Shown piece after piece: positions 38,401 to 51,500 of a stretch of 64,000 nt of DNA (positions within the stretch are counted from its first letter, which is position 1; every line of letters starts with the position of its first letter). The position numbers and the translations under genes are program-made. A model generated the notes under the pieces. It saw only the letters and a program-made list of their open reading frames with translations. It did not search any database and was not told the origin of the DNA. Location: the NCBI GenBank assembly GCA_964036275.1, contig CAXIWQ010000117.1, positions 1-64,000 of the forward strand. Reading direction: 5' to 3'. Source of the stretch: Litoditis marina (lineage: Eukaryota; Nematoda; Chromadorea; Rhabditida; Rhabditidae).

Positions 38401-41400
38401 TGATAGCCGTATGAACTGTTCTCTGTAACTGCAAGCCAAAGATTCGATAACCGCGTTAATTCGTATTTCGTGGCTGTGCGCCACAGAATAGATTGTCGTA
38501 TTAGGTTTTTATAGCTGGGAGCAACAGACTTGATAGCCGTATAAACGTTTTTCTGTAGCTGCAAGGCAAAGAGTCAATAACCGCGTTAATTCGTATTTTG
38601 TGGCTGTGCGCCACAGAATAGATTGTCGTATTAGGTTTTCGTAGCTGGGAGCAATAGATTCGATAGCCGTATGAACTGTTCTCTGTAGCTGCAAGGCAAA
38701 GAGTCAATAACCGCGTTAATTTGTTTTTTGTGGCTGTGCGCCACAGAATATATAGTCGTCTTAGGTTCTTGTAGCTGTGAGCAACACACTTGGTAGCCGT
38801 ATAAGCTTTTTTTGTAGCTGCAAGCCACAGAGTCAATAACCGCGTTAATTCGTACTTTCTGGTTGTGCACCACAGGAAAGATAGTTGTATTAAGTTTTTG
38901 TAGCTGGGAGCAACAGATTTGATAGCCGTATGAACTGTTCTCTGTAACTGCAAGCCAAAGATTCGATAACAGCGTTAATTCGTACTTTGTGGTTGTGCAC
39001 CACAGAATAGATTGTCGTATAAGGTTTTTGTAGCTGGGAGCAACAGACTTGATAGCCGTGTAAATTTTTTTCTGTAGCTGCAAGCAAAAGAGTCGATAAC
39101 CGCGTTAATTCATATTTCGTGGCTGTGCGCCACAGAATAGATAGTCGTATTAGGTTTTTGTAGCTGGCAGCAACAGACTTGATAGCCGTATGAACTGTTT
39201 TCTGTAAATGCAAGCCAAAGAGTCGATAACCGCGTAAATTCGTATTTCGTGGCTGTGCGCCACAGAATAGATAGTCGTATTACTTTCTTGTAGCTGGGAG
39301 CAACAGACTTGATAGCCGTATGAACTGTTTTCTGTAAATGCAAGCCAAAGAGTCGATAACCGCGTAAATTCGTATTTCGTTGCGCCACAGAATAGATAGT
39401 CGTATTACTTTCTTGTAGCTGGGAGCAACAGACTTGATATTTGTATAAACCTTTTTTCTGTAGCTGCAAGGCAAAGAGTCAACAACCGCGTTAATTCGTA
39501 TTTTGTGGCTGTGCGCCACAGAATTGATTGTCGTATTAGGTTTTTGTAGCTGGGAGCAACAGACTTGATAGCCGTGTAAACTTTTTTCTGTAGCTGCAAG
39601 CCAAAGAGTCGATAACCGCGTTAATTCATATTTCGTGGCTGTGCGCCACAGAATAGATAGTCGTATTAGGTTTTTGTAGCTGGGAGCAACAGACTTGATA
39701 GCCGTATAAACTTTTTTCTGTAGCTGCAAGGCAAAGAGTCAATAACCGCGTTAATTTGTCTTTTGTGGCTGTGCGCCACAGAATATAAAGTCGTATTAGG
39801 TTTTTGTAGCTGGGAGCAACAGACTTGATAGCCGTATGATTTTTTTTCTGTAGCTGCAAGGCAAACAGTCAATAACCGCGTTAATTCGTATTTTTTGGCT
39901 GTGCGCCACATAATAGATTGTCGTATTAGGTTTTTGTAGCTGGGAGCAATAAATTTGATAGCCGTATGAACTGTTCTCTGTAGCTGCAAGGCAAAGAGTC
40001 AATAACCGCGTTAATTTGTTTTTTGTGGCTGTGCGCCACAGAATATATAGTCGTCTTAGGTTCTTGTAGCTGTGAGCAACACACTTGGTAGCCGTATAAG
40101 CTTTTTTTTTGTAGCTGCAAGCCACAGAGTCAATAACCGCGTTAATTCGTACATTCTGGTTGTGCACCACAGGAAAGATAGTTGTATTAAGTTTTTGTAG
40201 CTGGGAGCAACAGATTTGATAGCCGTATGAACTGTTCTCTGTAACAAGCCAAAGATTCGATAACAGCGTTAATTCGTACTTTGTGGTTGTGCACCACAGA
40301 ATAGATTGTCGTTTAAGGTTTTTGTAGCTGGGAGCAACAGATTTGATAGCCGTATGAACTGTTCTCTGTAACTGCAAGCCAAAGATTCGATAACCGCGTT
40401 AATTCGTATTTCGTGGCTGTGCGCCACAGAATAGATTGTCGTATTAGGTTTTTGTAGCTGGGAGCAACAGACTTGATAGCCGTATAAACGTTTTTCTGTA
40501 GCTGCAAGGCAAAGAGTCAATAACCGCGTTAATTCGTATTTTGTGGCTGTGCGCCACAGAATAGATTGTCGTATTAGGTTTTTGTAGCTGGGAGCAATAG
40601 ATTCGATAGCCGTATGAACTGTTCTCTGTAGCTGCAAGGCAAAGAGTCAATAACCGCGTTAATTTGTTTTTTGTGGCTGTGCGCCACAGAATATATAATC
40701 GTCTTAGGTTCTTGTAGCTGTGAGCAACACACTTGGTAGCCGTATAAGCTTTTTTTGTAGCTGCAAGCCACAGAGTCAATAACCGCGTTAATTCGTACTT
40801 TCTGGTTGTGCACCACAGGAAAGATAGTTGTATTAAGTTTTTGTAGCTGGGAGCAACAGATTTGATAGCCGTATGAACTGTTCTCTGTAACTGCAAGCCA
40901 AAGATTCGATAACAGCGTTAATTCGTACTTTGTGGTTGTGCACCACAGAATAGATTGTCGTATAAGGTTTTTGTAGCTGGGAGCAACAGACTTGATAGCC
41001 GTGTAATTTTTTTTCTGTAGCTGCAAGCCAAAGAGTCGATAACCGCGTTAATTCATATTTCGTGGCTGTGCGCCACAGAATAGATAGTCGTATTAGGTTT
41101 TTGTAGCTGGCAGCAACAGACTTGATAGCCGTATGAACTGTTTTCTGTAAATGCAAGCCAAAGGTTCGATAACCGCGTAAATTCGTATTTCGTGGCTGTG
41201 CGCCACAGAATAGATAGTCGTATTACTTTCTTGTAGCTGGGAGCAACAGACTTGATATTTGTATAAACCTTTTTTCTGTAGCTGCAAGGCAAAGAGTAAA
41301 TAACCGCGTTAATTCGTTTTTTTGTGGCTGTGCGCCACAGAATATTCAGTCGTATTAGGTTCTTGTAGCTGTGAGCAATACACTTGATAGCCGTATAAGC

Positions 41401-43180
41401 TTTTTTTCTGTAGCTGCAAGCCACAGAGTCAATAACCGCGTCAATTCGTACTTTGTGGTTGTGCACCACAGAATAGATTGTCGTATTAGGTTTTTGTAGC
41501 TGGGAGCAACAGACTTGATAGCCGTATAAACTTTTTTCTGTAGCTGCAAGGCAAAGAGTCAATAACCGCGTTAATTTGTCTTTTGTGGCTGTGCGCCACA
41601 GAATATAAAGTCGTATTAGGTTTTTGTAGCTGGGAGCAACAGACTTGATAGCCGTATAAACTTTTTTCTGTAGCTGCAAGGCAAAGAGTCAATAACCGCG
41701 TTAATTTGTCTTTTGTGGCTGTGCGCCACAAAATATATAGTCGTCTTAGGTTCTTGTAGCTGTGAGCAACACACTTGGTAGCCGTATAAGTTTTTTTTTT
41801 GTAGCTGCAAGCCACAGAGTCAATAACCGCGTTAATTCGTACTTTCTGGTTGTGCACCACAGGAAAGATAGTTGTATTAAGTTTTTGTAGCTGGGAGCAA
41901 CAGATTTGATAGCCGTATGAACTGTTCTCTGTAACAAGCCAAAGATTCGATAACAGCGTTAATTCGTACTTTGTGGTTGTGCACCACAGAATAGATTGTC
42001 GTTTAAGGTTTTTGTAGCTGGGAGCAACAGATTTGATAGCCGTATGAACTGTTCTCTGTAACTGCAAGCCAAAGATTCGATAACCGCGTTAATTCGTATT
42101 TCGTGGCTGTGCGCCACAGAATAGATTGTCGTATTAGGTTTTTGTAGCTGGGAGCAACAGACTTGATAGCCGTATAAACGTTTTTCTGTAGCTGCAAGGC
42201 AAAGAGTCAATAACCGCGTTAATTCGTATTTTGTGGCTGTGCGCCACAGAATAGATTGTCGTATTAGGTTTTTGTAGCTGGGAGCAATAGATTCGATAGC
42301 CGTATGAACTGTTCTCTGTAGCTGCAAGGCAAAGAGTCAATAACCGCGTTAATTTGTTTTTTATGGCTGTGCGCCACAGAATATATAGTCGTCTTAGGTT
42401 TTTGTAGCTGTGAGCAACACACTTGGTAGCCGTATAAGCTTTTTTTGTAGCTGCAAGCCACAGAGTCAATAACCGCGTTAATTCGTACTTTCTGGTTGTG
42501 CACCACAGGAAAGATAGTTGTATTAAGTTTTTGTAGCTGGGAGCAACAGATTTGATAGCCGTATGAACTGTTCTCTGTAACTGCAAGCCAAAGATTCGAT
42601 AACAGCGTTAATTCGTACTTTGTGGTTGTGCACCACAGAATAGATTGTCGTGTAAGGTTTTTGTAGCTGGGAGCCACAGAATTGATAGCCGTGTAAATTT
42701 TTTTCTGTAGCTGCAAGCCAAAGAGTCGATAACCGCGTTAATTCATATTTCGTGGCTGTGCGCCACAGAATAGATAGTCGTATTAGGTTTTTGTAGCTGG
42801 CAGCAACAGACTTGATAGCCGTATGAACTGTTTTCTGTAAATGCAAGCCAAAGAGTCGATAACCGCGTAAATTCGTATTTCGTGGCTGTGCGCCACAGAA
42901 TAGATAGTCGTATTACTTTCTTGTAGCTGGGAGCAACAGACTTGATATTTGTATAAACCTTTTTTCTGTAGCTGCAAGGCAAAGAGTAAATAACCGCGTT
43001 AATTCGTTTTTTTGTGGCTGTGCGCCACAGAATATTCAGTCGTATTAGGTTCTTGTAGCTGTGAGCAATACACTTGATAGCCGTATAAGCTTTTTTTCTG
43101 TAGCTGCAAGCCACAGAGTCAATAACCGCGTCAATTCGTACTTTGTGGTTGTGCACCACAGAATAGATTGTCGTATTAGG
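35461..43180. repeat. Satellite block F: mosaic with 1,690- and 4,034-bp periods
   Basis: Equivalent positions 40269 and 41959 (also 40313 and 42003) are 1,690 bp (13 monomers) apart. Positions 36235 and 40269 are 4,034 bp apart, and 38370 and 40313 are 1,943 bp apart. Shared private words are GTCGTTTAAGG, CTGTAACAAGCC and AGCAATAGATTCGATAG. One copy (about 37945-37960) has a local 6-bp duplication giving CTGTGCGTGTGCGCC. Confidence 0.7.
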
Positions 43181-46100
43181 TTTTTGTAGCTGGGAGCAAC
43201 AGACTTGATAGCCGTATAAACTTTTTTCTGTAGCTGCAAGGCAAAGAGTCAATAACCGCGTTAATTTGTCTTTTGTGGCTGTGCGCCACAGAATACAAAG
43301 TCGTATTAGGTTTTTGTAGCTGGGAGCAACAGACTTGATAGCCGTATAAACTTTTTTCTGTAGCTGCAAGGCAAAGAGTCAATAACCGCGTTAATTTGTC
43401 TTTTGTGGCTGTGCGCCACAGAATATATAGTCGTCTTAGGTTCTTGTAGCTGTGAGCAACACACTTGGTAGCCGTATAAGCTTTTTTTTTGTAGCTGCAA
43501 GCCACAGAGTCAATAACCGCGTTAATTCGTACTTTCTGGTTGTGCACCACAGGAAAGATAGTTGTATTAAGTTTTTGTAGCTGGGAGCAACAGATTTGAT
43601 AGCCGTATGAACTGTTCTCTGTAACTGCAAGCCAAAGATTCGATAACAGCGTTAATTCGTACTTTGTGGTTGTGCACCACAGAATAGATTGTCGTATAAG
43701 GTTTTTGTAGCTGGGAGCAACAGACTTGATAGCCGTGTAAATTTTTTCTGTAGCTGCAAGCCAAAGAGTCGATAACCGCGTTAATTCATATTTCGTGGAT
43801 GTGCGCCACAGAATAGATAGTCGTATTAGGTTTTTGTAGCTGGCAGCAACAGACTTGATAGCCGTATGAACTGTTTTCTGTAAATGCAAGCCAAAGAGTC
43901 GATAACCGCGTAAATTCGTATTTCGTTGCGCCACAGAATAGATAGTCGTATTACTTTCTTGTAGCTGGGAGCAACAGACTTGATATTTGTATAAACCTTT
44001 TTTCTGTAGCTGCAAGGCAAAGAGTCAACAACCGCGTTAATTCGTCTTTTGTGGCTGTGCGCCACAGAATATTCAGTCGTATTAGGTTCTTGTAGCTGTG
44101 AGCAACACACTTGATAGCCGTATAAGCTTTTTTTCTGTAGCTGCAAGCCACAGAGTCAATAACCGCGTCAATTCGTACTTTGTGGTTGTGCACCACAGAA
44201 TAGATTGTCGTATTAGGTTTTTGTAGCTGGAAGCAACAGACTTGATAGCCGTGTAAACTTTTTTCTGTAGCTGCAAGCCAAAGAGTCGATAACCGCGTTA
44301 ATTCATATTTCGTGGCTGTGCGCCACAGAATAGATAGTCGTATTAGGTTTTTGTAGCTGGGAGCAACAGACTTGATAGCCGTATAAACTTTTTTTCTGTA
44401 GCTGCAAGGCAAAGAGTCAATAACCACGTTAATTTGTCTTTTGTGGCTGTGTGCCACAGAATATAAAGTCGTATTAGGTTTTTGTAGCTGGGAGCAACAG
44501 ACTTGATAGCCGTATGATTTTTTTCTGTAGCTGCAAGGCAAAGAGTCAATAACCGCGTAAATTCGTATTTTTTGGCTGTGCGCCACATAATAGATTGTCG
44601 TATTAGGTTTTTGTAGCTGGGAGCAATAGATTTGATAGCCGTATGAACTGTTCTCTGTAGCTGCAAGGCAAAGAGTCAATAACCGCGTTAATTTGTTTTT
44701 TGTGGCTGTGCGCCACAGAATATATAGTCGTCTTAGGTTCTTGTAGCTGTGAGCAACACACTTGGTAGCCGTATAAGCTTTTTTTTGTAGCTGCAAGCCA
44801 CAGAGTCAATAACCGCGTTAATTCGTACATTCTGGTTGTGCACCACAGGAAAGATAGTTGTATTAAGTTTTTGTAGCTGGGAGCAACAGATTTGATAGCC
44901 GTATGAACTGTTCTCTGTAACTGCAAGCCAAAGATTCGATAACAGCGTTAATTCGTACTTTGTGGTTGTGCACCACAGAATAGATTGTCGTTTAAGGTTT
45001 TTGTAGCTGGGAGCAACAGATTTGATAGCCGTATGAACTGTTCTCTGTAACTGCAAGCCAAAGATTCGATAACAGCGTTAATTCGTACTTTGTGGTTGTG
45101 CACCACAGAATAGATTGTCGTATAAGGTTTTTGTAGCTGGGAGCAACAGACTTGATAGCCGTGTAAATTTTTTTCTGTAGCTGCAAGCCAAAGAGTCGAT
45201 AACCGCGTTAATTCATATTTCGTGGATGTGCGCCACAGAATAGATAGTCGTATTAGGTTTTTGTAGCTGGCAGCAACAGACTTGATAGCCGTATGAACTG
45301 TTTTCTGTAAATGCAAGCCAAAGAGTGGATAACCGCGTAAATTCGTATTTCGTTGCGCCACAGAATAGATAGTCGTATTACTTTCTTGTAGCTGGGAGCA
45401 ACAGACTTGATATTTGTATAAACCTTTTTTCTGTAGCTGCAAGGCAAAGAGTCAACAACCGCGTTAATTCGTCTTTTGTGGCTGTGCGCCACAGAATATT
45501 CAGTCGTATTAGGTTCTTGTAGCTGTGAGCAACACACTTGATAGCCGTATAAGCTTTTTTTCTGTAGCTGCAAGCCACAGAGTCAATAACCGCGTCAATT
45601 CGTACTTTGTGGTTGTGCACCACAGAATAGATTGTCGTATTAGGTTTTTGTAGCTGGGAGCAACAGACTTGATAGCCGTGTAAACTTTTTTCTGTAGCTG
45701 CAAGCCAAAGAGTCGATAACCGCGTTAATTCATATTTCGTGGATGTGCGCCACAGAATAGATAGTCGTATTAGGTTTTTGTAGCTGGGAGCAACAGACTT
45801 GATAGCCGTATAAACTTTTTTTCTGTAGCTGCAAGGCAAAGAGTCAATAACCACGTTAATTTGTCTTTTGTGGCTGTGTGCCACAGAATATAAAGTCGTA
45901 TTAGGTTTTTGTAGCTGGGAGCAATAGACTTGATAGCCGTATGATTTTTTTTTCTGTAGCTGCAAGGCAAAGAGTCAATAACCGCGTAAATTCGTATTTT
46001 TTGGCTGTGCGCCACATAATAGATTGTCGTATTAGGTTTTTGTAGCTGGGAGCAATAGATTTGATAGCCGTATGAACTGTTCTCTGTAGCTGCAAGGCAA

Positions 46101-48500
46101 AGAGTCAATAACCGCGTTAATTTGTTTTTTGTGGCTGTGCGCCACAGAATATATAGTCGTCTTAGGTTCTTGTAGCTGTGAGCAACACACTTGGTAGCCG
46201 TATAAGCTTTTTTTGTAGCTGCAAGCCACAGAGTCAATAACCGCGTTAATTCGTACATTCTGGTTGTGCACCACAGGAAAGATAGTTGTATTAAGTTTTT
46301 GTAGCTGGGAGCAACAGATTTGATAGCCGTATGAACTGTTCTCTGTAACTGCAAGCCAAAGATTCGATAACAGCGTTAATTCGTACTTTGTGGTTGTGCA
46401 CCACAGAATAGATTGTCGTTTAAGGTTTTTGTAGCTGGGAGCAACAGATTTGATAGCCGTATGAACTGTTCTCTGTAACTGCAAGCCAAAGATTCGATAA
46501 CAGCGTTAATTCGTACTTTGTGGTTGTGCACCACAGAATAGATTGTCGTATAAGGTTTTTGTAGCTGGGAGCAACAGACTTGATAGCCGTGTAAATTTTT
46601 TTCTGTAGCTGCAAGCCAAAGAGTCGATAACCGCGTTAATTCATATTTCGTGGATGTGCGCCACAGAATAGATAGTCGTATTAGGTTTTTGTAGCTGGCA
46701 GCAACAGACTTGATAGCCGTATGAACTGTTTTCTGTAAATGCAAGCCAAAGAGTGGATAACCGCGTAAATTCGTATTTCGTTGCGCCACAGAATAGATAG
46801 TCGTATTACTTTCTTGTAGCTGGGAGCAACAGACTTGATATTTGTATAAACCTTTTTTCTGTAGCTGCAAGGCAAAGAGTCAACAACCGCGTTAATTCGT
46901 CTTTTGTGGCTGTGCGCCACAGAATATTCAGTCGTATTAGGTTCTTGTAGCTGTGAGCAACACACTTGATAGCCGTATAAGCTTTTTTTCTGTAGCTGCA
47001 AGCCACAGAGTCAATAACCGCGTCAATTCGTACTTTGTGGTTGTGCACCACAGAATAGATTGTCGTATTAGGTTTTTGTAGCTGGGAGCAACAGACTTGA
47101 TAGCCGTGTAAACTTTTTTCTGTAGCTGCAAGCCAAAGAGTCGATAACCGCGTTAATTCATATTTCGTGGATGTGCGCCACAGAATAGATAGTCGTATTA
47201 GGTTTTTGTAGCTGGGAGCAACAGACTTGATAGCCGTATAAACTTTTTTTCTGTAGCTGCAAGGCAAAGAGTCAATAACCACGTTAATTTGTCTTTTGTG
47301 GCTGTGTGCCACAGAATATAAAGTCGTATTAGGTTTTTGTAGCTGGGAGCAACAGACTTGATAGCCGTATGATTTTTTTTCTGTAGCTGCAAGGCAAAGA
47401 GTCAATAACCGCGTAAATTCGTATTTTTTGGCTGTGCGCCACATAATAGATTGTCGTATTAGGTTTTTGTAGCTGCGAGCAACAGACTTGATAGCCGTGT
47501 AAATTTTTTTCTGTAGCTGCAAGCCAAAGAGTCGATAACCGCGTTAATTCATATTTCGTGGATGTGCGCCACAGAATAGATAGTCGTATTAGGTTTTTGT
47601 AGCTGGCAGCAACAGACTTGATAGCCGTATGAACTGTTTTCTGTAAATGCAAGCCAAAGAGTCGATAACCGCGTAAATTCGTATTTCGTTGCGCCACAGA
47701 ATAGATAGTCGTATTACTTTCTTGTAGCTGGGAGCAACAGACTTGATATTTGTATAAACCTTTTTTCTGTAGCTGCAAGGCAAAGAGTCAACAACCGCGT
47801 TAATTCGTCTTTTGTGGCTGTGCGCCACAGAATATTCAGTCGTATTAGGTTCTTGTAGCTGTGAGCAACACACTTGATAGCCGTATAAGCTTTTTTTCTG
47901 TAGCTGCAAGCCACAGAGTCAATAACCGCGTCAATTCGTACTTTGTGGTTGTGCACCACAGAATAGATTGTCGTATTAGGTTTTTGTAGCTGGGAGCAAC
48001 AGACTTGATAGCCGTGTAAACTTTTTTCTGTAGCTGCAAGCCAAAGAGTCGATAACCGCGTTAATTCATATTTCGTGGATGTGCGCCACAGAATAGATAG
48101 TCGTATTAGGTTTTTGTAGCTGGGAGCAACAGACTTGATAGCCGTATAAACTTTTTTTCTGTAGCTGCAAGGCAAAGAGTCAATAACCACGTTAATTTGT
48201 CTTTTGTGGCTGTGTGCCACAGAATATAAAGTCGTATTAGGTTTTTGTAGCTGGGAGCAACAGACTTGATAGCCGTATGATTTTTTTTCTGTAGCTGCAA
48301 GGCAAAGAGTCAATAACCGCGTAAATTCGTATTTTTTGGCTGTGCGCCACATAATAGATTGTCGTATTAGGTTTTTGTAGCTGGGAGCAATAGATTTGAT
48401 AGCCGTATGAACTGTTCTCTGTAGCTGCAAGGCAAAGAGTCAATAACCGCGTTAATTTGTTTTTTGTGGCTGTGCGCCACAGAATATATAGTCGTCTTAG
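43181..48500. repeat. Satellite block G: 1,428-bp HOR plus a shortened 908-bp copy
   Basis: Equivalent points fall at 43826, 45253, 46681 and 47589, giving periods of 1,427, 1,428 and 908 bp. Units share CAACAACCGCG, AACCACGTTAATTTG and GTGGATGTGCGCC. The 908-bp copy lacks four monomers (520 bp). Its junction is marked by a hybrid AGCTGCGAGCAAC near 47474, which reads like a crossover between an AGCTGGGAGC and an AGCTGCAAGG subunit. Confidence 0.8.
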
Positions 48501-51500
48501 GTTCTTGTAGCTGTGAGCAACACACTTGGTAGCCGTATAAGCTTTTTTTTGTAGCTGCAAGCCACAGAGTCAATAACCGCGTTAATTCGTACATTCTGGT
48601 TGTGCACCACAGGAAAGATAGTTGTATTAAGTTTTTGTAGCTGGGAGCAACAGATTTGATAGCCGTATGAACTGTTCTCTGTAACTGCAAGCCAAAGATT
48701 CGATAACAGCGTTAATTCGTACTTTGTGGTTGTGCACCACAGAATAGATTGTCGTTTAAGGTTTTTGTAGCTGGGAGCAACAGATTTGATAGCCGTATGA
48801 ACTGTTCTCTGTAGCTGCAAGGCAAAGAGTCAATAACCGCGTTAATTTGTTTTTTGTGGCTGTGCGCCACAGAATATATAGTCGTCTTAGGTTCTTGTAG
48901 CTGTGAGCAACACACTTGGTAGCCGTATAAGCTTTTTTTTGTAGCTGTAAGCCACAGAGTCAATAACCGCGTTAATTCGTATTTTCTGGTTGTGCACCAC
49001 AGGAAAGATAGTTGTATTAAGTTTTTGTAGCTGGGAGCAACAGATTTGATAGCCGTATGAACTGTTCTCTGTAACTGCAAGCCAAAGATTCGATAACAGC
49101 GTTAATTCGTACTTTGTGGTTGTGCACCACAGAATAGATAGTCGTATAAGGTTTTTGTAGCTGGGAGCAACAGACTTGATAGCCGTGTAAATTTTTTTCT
49201 GTAGCTGCAAGCCAAAGAGTCGATAACCGCGTTAATTCATATTTCGTGGCTGTGCGCCACAGAATAGATAGTCGTATTAGGTTTTTGTAGCTGGCAGCAA
49301 CAGACTTGATAGCCGTATGAACTGTTTTCTGTAAATGCAAGCCAAAGAGTCGATAACCGCGTAAATTCGTATTTCGTGGCTGTGCGCCACAGAATAGATA
49401 GTCGTATTACTTTCTTGTAGCTGGGAGCAACAGACTTGATATTTGTATAAACCTTTTTTCTGTAGCTGCAAGGCAAAGAGTCAATAACCGCGTTAATTCG
49501 TTTTTTTGTGGCTGTGCGCCACAGAATATTCAGTCGTATTAGGTTCTTGTAGCTGTGAGCAATACACTTGATAGCCGTATAAGCTTTTTTTCTGTAGCTG
49601 CAAGCCACAGAGTCAATAACCGCGTCAATTCGTACTTTGTTGCACCACAGAATAGATTGTCGTATTAGGTTTTTGTAGCTGGGAGCAACAGACTTGATAG
49701 CCGTATAAACTTTTTTCTGTAGCTGCAAGGCAAAAAGTCAATAACCGCGTTAATTTGTCTTTTGTGGCTGTGCGCCACAGAATATTCAGTCGTATTAGGT
49801 TCTTGTAGCTGTGAGCAATACACTTGATAGCCGTATAAGCTTTTTTTCTGTAGCTGCAAGCCACAGAGTCAATAACCGCGTCAATTCGTACTTTGTTGCA
49901 CCACAGAATAGATTGTCGTATTAGGTTTTTGTAGCTGGGAGCAACAGACTTGATAGCCGTATAAACTTTTTTCTGTAGCTGCAAGGCAAAGAGTCAATAA
50001 CCGCGTTAATTTGTCTTTTGTGGCTGTGCGCCACAGAATATATAGTCGTCTTAGGTTCTTGTAGCTGTGAGCAACACACTTGGTAGCTGTATAAGCTTTT
50101 TTTTTGTAGCTGCAAGCCACAGAGTCAATAACCGCGTTAATTCGTACTTTCTGGTTGTGCACCACAGGAAAGATAGTTGTATTAAGTTTTTGTAGCTGGG
50201 AGCAACAGATTTGATAGCCGTATGAACTGTTCTCTGTAACTGCAAGCCAAAGATTCGATAACAGCGTCAATTCGTACTTTGTGGTTGTGCACCACAGAAT
50301 AGATTGTCGTATAAGGTTTTTGTAGCTGGGAGCAACAGACTTGATAGCCGTGTAAACTTTTTTCTGTAGCTGCAAGCCAAAGAGTCGATAACCGCGTTAA
50401 TTCATATTTCGGGGCTGTGCGCCACAGAATAGATAGTCGTATTAGGTTTTTGTAGCTGGGAGCAACAGACTTGATAGCCGTATAAACTTTTTTTCTGTAG
50501 CTGCAAGGCAAAGAGTCAATAACCACGTTAATTTGTCTTTTGTGGCTGTGTGCCACAGAATATAAAGTCGTATTAGGTTTTTGTAGCTGGGAGCAACAGA
50601 CTTGATAGCCGTATGATTTTTTTTCTGTAGCTGCAAGGCAAAGAGTCAATAACCGCGTAAATTCGTATTTTTTGGCTGTGCGCCACATAATAGATTGTCG
50701 TATTAGGTTTTTGTAGCTGGGAGCAATAGATTTGATAGCCGTATGAACTGTTCTCTGTAGCTGCAAGGCAAAGAGTCAATAACCGCGTTAATTTGTTTTT
50801 TGTGGCTGTGCGCCACAGAATATATAGTCGTCTTAGGTTCTTGTAGCTGTGAGCAACACACTTGGTAGCCGTATAAGCTTTTTTTTGTAGCTGCAAGCCA
50901 CAGAGTCAATAACCGCGTTAATTCGTACATTCTGGTTGTGCACCACAGGAAAGATAGTTGTATTAAGTTTTTGTAGCTGGGAGCAACAGATTTGATAGCC
51001 GTATGAACTGTTCTCTGTAACTGCAAGCCAAAGATTCGATAACAGCGTTAATTCGTACTTTGTGGTTGTGCACCACAGAATAGATTGTCGTTTAAGGTTT
51101 TTGTAGCTGGGAGCAACAGATTTGATAGCCGTATGAACTGTTCTCTGTAGCTGCAAGCCACAGAGTCAATAACCACGTCAATTCGTACTTTGTTGCACCA
51201 CAGAATAGATTGTCGTATTAGGTTTTTGTAGCTGGGAGCAACAGACTTGATAGCCGTATAAGCTTTTTTTCTGTAGCTGCAAGCAACAGAGTCAATAACC
51301 GCGTCAATTCGTACTTTGTTGCACCACAGAATAGATTGTCGTATTAGGTTTTTGTAGCTGGGAGCAACAGACTTGATAGCCGTATAAACTTTTTTCTGTA
51401 GCTGCAAGGCAAAGAGTCAATAACCGCGTTAATTTGTCTTCTGTGGCTGTGCGCCACAGAATATATAGTCGTCTTAGGTTCTTGTAGCTGTGAGCAACAC

